Notes under the pieces: generated by a model
Seen by the model: only the letters and a program-made list of their open reading frames with translations
The model's database searches: none
Told to the model about the DNA's origin: nothing
Shown: positions 56,955-64,000 of the stretch, piece after piece
How positions within the stretch are numbered: the first letter of the stretch is position 1
Layout of the letters: every line of letters begins with the position of its first letter
Assembly (NCBI RefSeq): GCF_010993735.1
Contig: NZ_WQNI01000001.1
Span: 124,001 to 188,000, forward strand
DNA from: Chelativorans alearensis
Lineage (GTDB): Bacteria; Pseudomonadota; Alphaproteobacteria; Rhizobiales; Rhizobiaceae
DNA: 64,000 nucleotides
Reading direction: 5' to 3'
Translations under genes and position numbers: made by a program

Positions 56955-58319
56955 TTAAACCCGATAAGCCTCCCGCGCCACCGGCGAGTACGGGCACGGC
57001 GCCACCGTCGCGCGGACTTCCATCTGGACATGCCTCTCGACCACCGGGCGCGGGGAGCCGCCGCCTTCCTCGCCCCAGGTGAGCGTCACCTCCGTTCCGG
57101 GCTTGCTGTGGCGCTCGTCGATCATGGCGAGCGACAGCCAGGCGCGCTCGTTGGCGTTGTAGCCGGAATAGGTGGAGATGCCGGCGGTCTTCCCGCCGAC
57201 GGACACCCTGTCGTAGGGGAGCGTCGCGTAGTGCGCGGCGGGGAGCTCGAGGTATTTTGCCGGTTCACCTTCTCCAAACAGGGAGGCGAAGATGCGCACC
57301 ACATCCTCGCTGTTCCACACGAGAGTGACCTTGGTGCGGTGCGGCTCGCCGGCCATTTTCTCCAGGGCCTCGCGGCCGATGAAGTCGTGGTCGAACTTCA
57401 CGACATGGCCGTAGCCGAGGTCCCAGGGCGTGAGGTAATAATCTTCCACGTTCTTAGAATAGAAGCTGCCGCCGAGCGAGGCCATTGCCTCGAAACCGTC
57501 GGCAGGGAGCCATTCCCGATAGGGCTTCATCGCCTCGCCGGAGTAGATCGCCGGCATGGGCGAGGGGATCCAGCCCGCCTCCAGAACGCTGGTGGCATAG
57601 GCGCGGAAGCCTGACGGGCGCAGCCCGAACTCGGCGCCGGCCTCGAGCACGGCCGCGCGGATCTCCGGGCCCTCCTCGGACGGCCCCCAGAATTCGAGGC
57701 CGGGCTCGCCGGCCATGCCGTGCTTGAGCGCCCGCACCTTGCGGCCGGCAATAGCGATCTCGCCCATGTTGAAGAACCGGATGTCCGGCAGCGGCCCGCC
57801 GTTGAGCCTCTCCAGGATCCTGATCGCGTTGGGCCCCTGGAGCTGGTAGCGGTAGGTCCTGCGCGGCCGCGGGTTGGCGACCGAGCGCTCGTCGCGTTCG
57901 ACAGTAACGTCGTAGCCGCCCGTCCTTGCCCGGAACTCCAGCCAGTTCGCCACCGGCGGGCGGCCGACGACGTTCACCCGGTTCTGCGTAAGGTGGAACA
58001 GGATGGCATCGCCGACGACATGGCCGTCATGGCTCACGGGCACGAACTGCTTGGCCTTTCCGGGGGTGAAGTTCGTAAAGCTGTTGACGCCGGTCTCCGA
58101 CAACAGGCGCACCACGTCCGGCCCCTCGAAATAGACGTCGGTCATGTGCACGGACTGGTCGAACAGCACCGCCGTCTCCCGCCAGGCCTTCTGCTCGTCG
58201 CGCCAGTTGGAGAATTCCGCCGGCACCGGGTAGACATAGGCGCCCACCGGGGACGTGCGCATCATGGTGACCGGGGAGCCGGTCTCCCTGATCTTCTCTT
58301 CGAGGCTTCGTGCGGGCAT
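56955..58319 (-). CDS. LigM-like tetrahydrofolate-dependent O-demethylase / aminomethyltransferase family (copy 1)
   Basis: 454 residues of the GcvT-like family, closest in remembered pattern to LigM, which moves the methyl group of vanillate or 3-O-methylgallate to tetrahydrofolate. Matching blocks: VGAYVYPVPAEFSNWRDEQKAWRETAVLFDQSVHM (~25-59), KAKQFVPVSHDGHVVGDAILFHL (~85), LKHGMAGEPGLEFWGP (~200), ESGWIPSP-like EAGWIPSPMPAIYSGE (~258), and VKFDHDFIGREALE (~315). The start has GGGAGGAACG upstream. A second homologue is at 59546-60955; an IclR gene diverges 123 bp upstream. Confidence 0.85.
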   Translation of the reverse strand: MPARSLEEKIRETGSPVTMMRTSPVGAYVYPVPAEFSNWRDEQKAWRETAVLFDQSVHMTDVYFEGPDVVRLLSETGVNSFTNFTPGKAKQFVPVSHDGHVVGDAILFHLTQNRVNVVGRPPVANWLEFRARTGGYDVTVERDERSVANPRPRRTYRYQLQGPNAIRILERLNGGPLPDIRFFNMGEIAIAGRKVRALKHGMAGEPGLEFWGPSEEGPEIRAAVLEAGAEFGLRPSGFRAYATSVLEAGWIPSPMPAIYSGEAMKPYREWLPADGFEAMASLGGSFYSKNVEDYYLTPWDLGYGHVVKFDHDFIGREALEKMAGEPHRTKVTLVWNSEDVVRIFASLFGEGEPAKYLELPAAHYATLPYDRVSVGGKTAGISTYSGYNANERAWLSLAMIDERHSKPGTEVTLTWGEEGGGSPRPVVERHVQMEVRATVAPCPYSPVAREAYRV

Positions 58320-58414
58320 CGTCGTTCCTCCCATGCTCCCGTTTCGTGCTTCGACCCCCACTCCGTTAACCCGCGTTCGGAACCCTGCCTTTGGAAACGG
58401 GCAAATTGACGGGA

Positions 58415-58437
58415 TTCCAAATTTCACATATTTGAAG
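58415..58437. promoter_or_regulatory. CAAAT-N7-ATTTG operator candidate next to iclR
   Basis: TTCCAAAT (58415-58422) and ATTTGAAG (58430-58437) contain an exact CAAAT/ATTTG inverted repeat with a 7-bp spacer, 5 bp before the iclR ATG, in the divergent region to the first LigM-like gene. Confidence 0.45.
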
Positions 58438-58441
58438 CTAC

Positions 58442-59194
58442 ATGATGATGAAAGACAAACAGCCAGCCTCTGTCAAGTCCGCCGCCCGCGCCATGGACAT
58501 CGTCGAGCAGGTCTCGCGCAGCGGCGCGGCGACGGCGCGCGAGATCAGCCGCGCTACCGGCATTCCCGAAAGCAGCCTTTCCTACCTTTTGACGACGCTG
58601 GTCAGCCGGCACTGGCTTTTGCCCGGCACTGATCGGGCCTACGTGATCGGCCCGGCGCTCGCGCGGCTGGCCTCCGGCGCCCCGCCGACGCTTGCCGAGC
58701 GGCGGGCGGCGATCCTGCGCGCCGTCACCCGCTCGACGGGCGAGACCTCGTCCCTCTTCATCCGGCGCGGCAACGACGTGGAGGTGGTGGATGTGGAGCT
58801 TTCCGCCCACCCGCTTCGCTTCACGCCGCAAAAGGGCATGCGCGTGCCGCTGCACAGCTTCGCCTCCGGCAAGGCGCTCCTGGCGGCACTCCCTCAGGAT
58901 TTGCTCGACGAATGCCTGGCGGCCATGCCGCGCGCGCGCTTCACGCCCTATACGCTGGTCGACGAGGAAAGCCTGCGGGAGGACCTGAAGCGCACCGCGG
59001 ACCGCGGGTACGCCCTGTCGCGCGAGGAGCATACGATCGGTGTCATGGGCATCGGCGTGGCGCTCGACAGCCGGTACAGCCTCAGCGTGGCGATCCCCTC
59101 TCCGCGCTTCGACCACCTCACAGAGAGGAGGATCGCCGACGAGATCGCCCGGATTGTCGGTGAGATGGACGGGTGGGGGCGGGAGGGGGAATAG
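58442..59194 (+). CDS. IclR family transcriptional regulator
   Basis: 250 residues. The winged helix-turn-helix (about 10-65) has AARAMDIVEQVSRSGAATAREISRATGIPESSLSYLLTTLV; the effector domain follows with AILRAVTRSTGETSSLFI, GMRVPLHSFASGKALLAAL and GYALSREEHTIGVMGIGVAL. It lies between two LigM-like genes, divergent from the first and 351 bp before the second. IclR proteins often control aromatic catabolism, in keeping with methoxy-aromatic demethylation. Confidence 0.9.
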   Translation: MMMKDKQPASVKSAARAMDIVEQVSRSGAATAREISRATGIPESSLSYLLTTLVSRHWLLPGTDRAYVIGPALARLASGAPPTLAERRAAILRAVTRSTGETSSLFIRRGNDVEVVDVELSAHPLRFTPQKGMRVPLHSFASGKALLAALPQDLLDECLAAMPRARFTPYTLVDEESLREDLKRTADRGYALSREEHTIGVMGIGVALDSRYSLSVAIPSPRFDHLTERRIADEIARIVGEMDGWGREGE

Positions 59195-59235
59195 AGGCTG
59201 GTCGTCCAAGGTTTGGCTCGGAGCATGCGGCCGGC

Positions 59236-59459
59236 GGTTCCTCGCCCCCACGAATGTGGGGGAGAGGTGGCCCGCGAAGCGGGTCGGTGAGGGGGTATCG
59301 GCGCCGCCTTTCCCACCTGCATCCGCTTCGATCCGACAGGGCACCAGCCGTGGGCAACACCCCGCATGTGTCATCGCCGCGCCGCTCCCCCTCACCGTCT
59401 CGGGGCTTTCGCCCCGATCCACCTCTCCCCCCACTTCGTGGGGGCGAGGAATAGGCGCC
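59236..59459. repeat. Large inverted repeat, family C copy 2
   Basis: The left arm includes CCTCGCCCCCACGAATGTGG, GGGAGAGGTGG and GCGAAGCGGGTCGGTGAGGG; the right arm includes CTCCCCCTCACCG, GGGCTTTCGCCCCGATCCACC and CCACTTCGTGGGGGCGAGGA. The pairing is imperfect in the middle. Related to 28877-29046. It fills the gap between iclR and the second LigM-like gene. Confidence 0.75.
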
Positions 59460-59472
59460 CATTCCTCGCCGC

Positions 59473-59526
59473 TTGACAAAGAGACGGCCAGTCTGTTTTC
59501 ATGTATATGTACTTCATATCCATGAA
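59473..59526 (+). promoter_or_regulatory. Control region of the second LigM-like gene
   Basis: A perfect TTGACA at 59473-59478 is the best -35 in the region, with no good -10 at 17 bp (TTTCAT at 18). Further down TTCATG (59498-59503) and CATGAA (59521-59526) are inverted repeats around GTATATGTACTTCATATC. The site ends 19 bp before the GTG start. Confidence 0.4.
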
Positions 59527-59545
59527 GCGCTTGGGAGGAAAGCCG

Positions 59546-60955
59546 GTGTCGAAACGTAGCCTCGAAGATGTGCTCCGGGATTGCCGCAATCCCGTCGAGC
59601 TCCTGCGCAATCAGATAACGGGACCCAACGTCTATCCCGGCGTGCCGCCCGAATTCACCAACTGGCGCGACGAGCAGGCGGCGTGGCAGAACACCTGCGT
59701 GCTCTTCAACCAGTCCTACCACATGGCCGACCTTGCCGTGGAAGGGCCGGACGCGCTTAGGCTGCTCTCCAACCTCGGCATCAACAGCTTCGCCAATTTC
59801 GCCGTCGACAAGGCCAAGCAGTTCATCCCGTGCAGCCCCGACGGCTATGTGATCGGCGATGTCATCCTGTTCTACCTGGCCGAGAACACGTTCAACCTGG
59901 TGGGCCGCATTCCGGCGCTCAACTGGGTGCGCTTTAACGCCGAGACCGGCGGCTACGACGTGAAGACCGCGCTCGACGAGCGCTCGGCCGCGCGCCCCGA
60001 TCCCTTCAACCGCAAGTCCTACCGCTTCCAGGTGCAGGGGCCGAACGCGATGAAGGTGATCGAGAAGGTGCTGGGAGGGCCGGCGCCGGACGTCAAGTTC
60101 TTCAACATGGCGCCGGTCGAGATCGCCGGCAGGAAGGTGCGGGCGCTGCGCCACGGCATGGCCGGCCAGCCCGGCTTCGAGTTCTTCGGCCCCTGGGCGG
60201 ACGGGGAGGCGGTGCGCGAGGCGATCGTCTCGGCGGGGGAGGAGTTCGGCCTTCTTGAGGTGGGCGGGCGGGCCTACTCGTCCAACACGCTGGAATCGGG
60301 CTGGATCCCCTCGCCGCTGCCGGCGATCTATACGGGCGAGGCGATGAAGGCCTACCGGGAGTGGCTGCCCGACGACGGCTACGAGGCCAAGGCGTCGATC
60401 GGCGGCAGCTTCGCCTCCGACGATATCGAGGACTATTACCTGACGCCGTGGGACCTCGGCTACGGCCATGTCGTGAAGTTCGACCACGACTTCATCGGCC
60501 GCGAGGCGCTGGAGGAGAAGGCCGGGGGGCCGCACCGCAAGAAGGTGACGCTGGCGCTGGAGAACGAGGACGTGATGCGCGCCATCGCCTCGCAGTTCGA
60601 GAAGGGCGAGGGCCGCGCCAAGTTCATGGAGTTCCCGTCGGCCGTCTATTCCATGCACCCCTTCGACAAGGTGTCCGCCGACGGAAAGACGATCGGCCTT
60701 TCCACCTGGGTCGGCTACAGCTCGAACGAGCGCAGGATGCTGACGCTTGCCATTCTCGACGCCGAATATGCCGAGCCGGGCACGGAGGTCACCTTCGTGT
60801 GGGGCGAGGAAGGGGGCGGTACGAGGAAGCCTACCGTCGAGCCGCATACACAGACGGAAATCCGCGCCATCGTCAGCCCCGTTCCCTATGCCGAAGCCGC
60901 GCGCAAGGTGTATGTCGGCAAGGGCTGGCGTGCGGAAGGCGGGCCGATGAGTTGA
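59546..60955 (+). CDS. LigM-like tetrahydrofolate-dependent O-demethylase / aminomethyltransferase family (copy 2)
   Basis: 469 residues from a GTG with GGGAGGAAAG upstream; an ATG at 59501 lies inside an inverted repeat and lacks a ribosome-binding site. The blocks match LigM closely: PPEFTNWRDEQAAWQNTCVLFNQSYHMADL (~32-61), NSFANFAVDKAKQFIPCSPDGYVIGDVILFYLAE (~79-112), LRHGMAGQPGFEFFGPW (~204), SNTLESGWIPSPLPAIYTGEAMKAYREWLP (~247-276), VKFDHDFIGREALEEK (~308) and EEGGGTRKPTVEPHTQTEIRAIVSPVPY near the end. It is closer to LigM than copy 1 by eye. Confidence 0.88.
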   Translation: MSKRSLEDVLRDCRNPVELLRNQITGPNVYPGVPPEFTNWRDEQAAWQNTCVLFNQSYHMADLAVEGPDALRLLSNLGINSFANFAVDKAKQFIPCSPDGYVIGDVILFYLAENTFNLVGRIPALNWVRFNAETGGYDVKTALDERSAARPDPFNRKSYRFQVQGPNAMKVIEKVLGGPAPDVKFFNMAPVEIAGRKVRALRHGMAGQPGFEFFGPWADGEAVREAIVSAGEEFGLLEVGGRAYSSNTLESGWIPSPLPAIYTGEAMKAYREWLPDDGYEAKASIGGSFASDDIEDYYLTPWDLGYGHVVKFDHDFIGREALEEKAGGPHRKKVTLALENEDVMRAIASQFEKGEGRAKFMEFPSAVYSMHPFDKVSADGKTIGLSTWVGYSSNERRMLTLAILDAEYAEPGTEVTFVWGEEGGGTRKPTVEPHTQTEIRAIVSPVPYAEAARKVYVGKGWRAEGGPMS

Positions 60956-61283
60956 GGTGCGGGGCAGGGCTTTCGCGCTTGGCATCGATCGCTGGTGGTG
61001 TTTCGATGTTCCGGCAATCGTTCAGGCAATCGGGTCTGTGAGAGGCCATGCATCCGGGGGAGAGCATGCCATGCATATCGCCTTGGGCGTTCGGCCAATG
61101 GAGGTGACGGCGTGAAGGGGCGCCAGCCTCTCATAACCGAACACACCTATAGCAAAAACTTATGCCGGAAACCGACTTCGAATTGGCCTGCGGCCGGGGC
61201 CGGGCCTAACCATTGCGGTCGTCATCGGGCCGCGTGCCGGTATCGGCGCCGGCGGTCCTTTTGGCATGAGGGAGGAGAATGAG
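60956..61283. other. Spacer with no recognisable gene
   Basis: Between the second LigM-like gene and the frameshifted dctP. A 9-bp direct repeat GCCATGCAT occurs at 61045-61053 and 61068-61076. CTATAGCAAAAACTTATGCC near 61150 is the only AT-rich stretch and may contain the transporter promoter. Nothing else is supported. Confidence 0.4.
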
Positions 61284-62280
61284 ATGAAAGCTTTCTTCAA
61301 CAAGTCCGCCGGTTTCTTGATGCTGGCCTCAAGTGTGATCGCGGCGCCGGCGGTGGCACACGCCGAGACGCTGTCGCTGGCGCATTTCGTGGCGCCCGCG
61401 CATGTGGTCACCGCCTCGGTGGTGGAGCCGTTGTCGAAGGGCGTGGAGGCAGACAGCGGCGGCGACCTGACGATCGAGGTCCATCCTGGCGGCGAGTTGG
61501 GCGCCGGCCCGATGGAGCAGTATGTGCGCGCCGTCCAGGGCGTTGCCGACATCACCTGGGGGCTGTCGGGCTACACGTCCTCGCAGTTTCCCAAATCGAT
61601 GATCGTCGAGATGCCCGGGGCCATCCCCGAGGGCGTGACCGGCTACGACATGCTGTGGAACGCCTTCGACGAGCATCTGGCCGACGAGTTTCCCGGTACG
61701 CGGCCGCTCGCGCTGTGGGTCTCCGAGCCCAGCATCTTCATCATGCGCGACCGCGAGATACGCTCGCCCGGAGGATCTGAAGGGCCTGCGCATCCGCGTC
61801 TCCGGCTCGGTGCCGGGCGCGCTTGTGGAGGCGTTCGGCGCGACGCCCGTGCAGATGCCCGCCGGCGAGATGTACAATGCGCTGCAGACGGGGCTGATCG
61901 ACGGCATCGTGACGGGCGCCAGCGCCGTCAACGACTTCAAGCTCGACGAGGTGGCGAATTCCTATTCGGTCGGCGCGCCGCTCGGCCACATCATGTTCTA
62001 CCTGGTCATGAACGAGGCGCGCTATGAGGGCCTCAGCCAGGAGCAGCGCGCCATCCTCGACAAGCACACCGGGCGCGGCCTTTCGCAGAAGGGCGAGGAG
62101 GGATGGAACGCCCTGGCCGAGCGCACGCTGCTGGCACTGCGCGACAACCCGGACAACACGGTGATCGACCTGACGGAGGAGGAGGTCGCCGCCTTCACCG
62201 AGATCGCCGATCCCCTGCGCGAGAAGCTGATCGAAGACATGGGGGCGGAGGACGTGCTGGCCGCCATGACCGGCAATTGA
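61284..62280 (+). pseudogene. dctP: TRAP transporter substrate-binding protein DctP, frameshifted
   Basis: The ATG follows GGGAGGAGAATGAG. A signal peptide (about 1-27, ending AVAHA) leads into LSLAHFVAPAHVVTASVVEPLSKGVEADSGGDLTIEVHPGGELG. The frame is intact to codon ~162 (RDREIRSP), then an extra G at 61770 shifts it; the expected EDLKGLRIRVSGSVPGALVEAFGATPVQMPAGEMYNALQTGLIDGIV resumes at once in the next frame and runs to the stop at 62280. Repaired, it would be 331 residues, normal for DctP. It could be a true mutation or a sequencing error; the adjacent transporter genes are intact. Confidence 0.85.
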
Positions 62281-62299
62281 CGGCTGGCGCATCGGCCTC

Positions 62300-62319
62300 G
62301 AAAATCGGGATCTTTTCGG
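62300..62319. other. Hairpin between dctP and dctQ
   Basis: CGAAAA and TTTTCG (within CTCGAAAATCGGGATCTTTTCGG) form a 6-bp stem with an 8-nt loop. The following ACGGTGCGTCG... resembles a dispersed rhizobial intergenic sequence recalled from other genomes. It again falls between binding-protein and membrane genes but is much weaker than the other cases. Confidence 0.3.
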
Positions 62320-62362
62320 AAGCACGGTGCGTCGTTCCAGTAATCTACAGCGAGCGGGTTCG

Positions 62363-62878
62363 ATGCTGGCTTTCTTGCGGACAAACGTGGACAGGCTGAT
62401 CGGCCTGTCCAGCCTCGCCGGCAGCGCGGCGCTGGTGCTCGTCACCTGTGTCGTGCTCGTCGACGTGATCGGCCGCTATTTCGGGGCGCCGCTGCGCGGG
62501 GCGCAGGACATCGGCCAGATGTCGATGGTGATCATCGTCTTCGGCGGCATGGCCTATTGCGACCGCATCAAGGGGCACATCGCCGTCGACATCTTCGAGA
62601 ACAGCTTTCCGCCGCGGCTGAACCGTGCGATCGACATCGCCGTCGCGCTGCTCGGGGCCGCGATCTTCGCGGCCATCGCCTGGAAGATCGTCCAGTCGGC
62701 CCAGCTGTCGCTGATGCTCAACCTGTCCACCAACATCATCAACCTGCCCAAGGCGTGGTTCCAGTGGGCGCTGGCCGGCTTTTCCATTCTCACCGCGCTG
62801 ACGATGGCGCTGCGGGCCGTCGAGATCGCCTTGACGGGCCTTGAGGCCGGCGCAGAACAGGGGAGGGAGGTGCTTTGA
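62363..62878 (+). CDS. dctQ: TRAP transporter small permease (DctQ)
   Basis: 171 residues from ATG 62363; a GTG at 62327 is possible. Four membrane helices; VVLVDVIGRYFGAPLRGAQDIGQMSMVIIVFGGMAYCDRIKGHIAVDIF is the DctQ block, with the acidic residue of the usual W-x-E-E motif as QDI. Its stop overlaps the dctM TTG start. Confidence 0.87.
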   Translation: MLAFLRTNVDRLIGLSSLAGSAALVLVTCVVLVDVIGRYFGAPLRGAQDIGQMSMVIIVFGGMAYCDRIKGHIAVDIFENSFPPRLNRAIDIAVALLGAAIFAAIAWKIVQSAQLSLMLNLSTNIINLPKAWFQWALAGFSILTALTMALRAVEIALTGLEAGAEQGREVL

Positions 62879-64000
62879 GCCCGGGCCTGGTCGGCCTGAT
62901 CGGCATCCTCGCGCTGTTCGCGCTTCTGGCGCTGCGCATTCCCGTCGCCTTCGCCATGTTCGTCGTCGGGCTTGCCGGCGTGTCGGTCCTGTCGAGCCCG
63001 GCCAACGCGTTCAACCTCCTCGCCAGCGAGACCTTCACGCTGGCCTCCAGTGCCGAGCTGATCGTGGTGCCGCTTTTCATCCTCATGGGCAACGTGGCGA
63101 CGGCCAGCGGCATGAGCCGGCGGCTTTACGACGCGGCCTACGCGATCATCGGCTCGATCAGGGGCGGGCTTGCCTCGGCCACCATCGTCGGCTGCGGCGG
63201 ATTTGCCGCGCTGTGCGGCTCCTCGGTCGCCTCCGCGCTCACCATGGGCCGCGTGTCGCTCGCCGAGATGGAGCGGTTCAACTACGACCCCAGGCTTTCG
63301 ACGGGTGCGGTGGCGGCCGGCGGCACGCTCGGCATCCTCATCCCGCCGTCCACCGGCTTCGTGGTCTACGCCATCCTGACGCAGCAATCGATCGGCCGCC
63401 TGTTCCTCGCCGGCGTTTTGCCGGGCATCATGCTGTTGCTCCTGTTCATCCTGCTCATCACCGTGCTGTCCATCCTGCGGCCCAGCTACGGGCCGAGCGG
63501 CCCGCACAGGAGCTTGCGGGAGAAGTCGACGGCGCTTGCGGGCGCCATCCCGATCATCGGTATCGTCCTTCTGACCATCGGCGGCATCTATGTCGGCTTC
63601 TTCTCGCCGGTGGAGGCGGCGGCGGTGGGGGCCGGGCTGGTGACCCTCTTCAGCGTCGTGGCGCGCCAGTTGACGGTGAAGTCGTTCTATCATGCGGTGC
63701 GCGATTCCATCGCTACTACGTCGACGGTCATGCTGATCCTGATCTCCGCGCACCTGCTCAACCCGTTCCTCGCCTTGAGCCGGATCCCGCACGAGGTGGC
63801 GACGCTTCTGACCGGCCTCGACATCGGCCCGACCGGCATCCTGGCGCTCATCCTTTTGTGCTATCTCGTGCTCGGCCTCTTCCTCGAAGGCTTCGCCATG
63901 CTGGTTTTGACGATGCCGATCTTCTTCCCGATCGTCGTCGGGCTCGGCTTCGATCCCATCTGGTTCGGTGTGCTGGTGGTGCTGACGCTGGAGATGGGGC
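62875..64000 (+). CDS. dctM: TRAP transporter large permease (DctM), partial
   Basis: Starts at a TTG (TTGA overlap with the dctQ stop; GGGAGGGAGG upstream) and is open to the window edge, giving 375 residues. DctM features: LRIPVAFAMFVVGLAGVSVL (~20-39), VPLFILMGNVATASGMSRRLYDAAYAIIGSIRGGLASATIVGCGGFAALCGSS (~65-117), GGTLGILIPPSTGFVVYAIL (~143) and SPVEAAAVGAGLV (~243). Intact so far, which contrasts with the frameshifted dctP two genes upstream. Confidence 0.92.
   Translation, partial: MSPGLVGLIGILALFALLALRIPVAFAMFVVGLAGVSVLSSPANAFNLLASETFTLASSAELIVVPLFILMGNVATASGMSRRLYDAAYAIIGSIRGGLASATIVGCGGFAALCGSSVASALTMGRVSLAEMERFNYDPRLSTGAVAAGGTLGILIPPSTGFVVYAILTQQSIGRLFLAGVLPGIMLLLLFILLITVLSILRPSYGPSGPHRSLREKSTALAGAIPIIGIVLLTIGGIYVGFFSPVEAAAVGAGLVTLFSVVARQLTVKSFYHAVRDSIATTSTVMLILISAHLLNPFLALSRIPHEVATLLTGLDIGPTGILALILLCYLVLGLFLEGFAMLVLTMPIFFPIVVGLGFDPIWFGVLVVLTLEMG

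Noticed and set aside
61758-61776. Programmed ribosomal frameshift in dctP
   Set aside because: There is no slippery heptamer or downstream pseudoknot that would suggest recoding, and TRAP receptors are not known to use it; mutation or sequencing error is simpler.
1-64000. tRNA or rRNA genes
   Set aside because: No cloverleaf-like segment with T-arm consensus and no rRNA core sequence was noticed on either strand when reading the intergenic regions.

Overview
The window looks like chromosome or megaplasmid sequence from a high-GC alphaproteobacterium of the Hyphomicrobiales (Phyllobacteriaceae/Rhizobiaceae type). Reasons: the very GC-rich codon use, many solute-binding-protein transporters each beside its own regulator, the rhizobial style of palindromic intergenic repeats, and gene families typical of Mesorhizobium-like genomes (DUF993, UgpC-type ATPases, CaiB, Bug/Tct and TRAP systems). 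No rRNA, tRNA, CRISPR array, phage, integrase or transposase gene was seen. Names rest on motif and family recognition by eye; no search was run.

Layout. (1) 1-362: partial CAP/SCP-domain secreted protein. (2) 427-11097: a catabolic locus for an unidentified substrate. A leftward set (Gfo/Idh/MocA dehydrogenase, DUF993 aldolase-like protein, enolase-superfamily protein, TIM-barrel isomerase) diverges from a rightward set (second TIM-barrel isomerase, tripartite tricarboxylate transporter, TetR); a paralogous TetR lies tail to tail. A near-identical palindrome sits in both control regions. (3) 11215-13674: DUF2267, serine hydrolase, phosphoribosyltransferase, DoxX. (4) 13685-25254: L-fucose-type deoxysugar catabolism: L-fuconate dehydratase, a BDH2-like SDR, MaoC, Gfo/Idh/MocA enzyme, mutarotase, a second enolase-superfamily enzyme, a sugar ABC transporter, IclR and an L-fuconolactonase-like amidohydrolase.

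(5) 25278-28238: a ParD/ParE-type toxin-antitoxin pair with a clear operator, then a CaiB/BaiF CoA-transferase translationally coupled to a solute-binding-like protein that lacks a signal peptide. (6) 28260-29286: about 1 kb without a convincing gene, full of hairpins and dispersed palindromes. (7) 29287-33419: GlxA-type AraC regulator with divergent cysteine hydrolase, ArsR-SRPBCC pair, a debranching-enzyme remnant, an acidic secreted protein and a DUF1428 protein. (8) 33481-41899: DUF5054 (GH38-like) protein, LacI regulator and a sugar ABC transporter, with two LacI-type operators.

(9) 41961-49881: hexuronate/aldonate module: GntR, TRAP transporter and L-idonate 5-dehydrogenase-like enzyme leftward, UxuA and UxuB rightward. 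(10) 49952-56943: truncated antitoxin, XRE-cupin regulator with a dipeptide-type binding protein, and a divergent DppBCDF set ending in a GAF protein. (11) 56955-64000: two LigM-like tetrahydrofolate-dependent O-demethylase homologues around an IclR regulator, then a TRAP transporter whose binding-protein gene is frameshifted and whose large permease runs off the end.

Two patterns recur. Several dispersed palindromic repeat families occupy the intergenic spaces, and in four transport operons a strong hairpin or large inverted repeat lies exactly between the binding-protein gene and the first membrane gene, which would favour excess binding protein.
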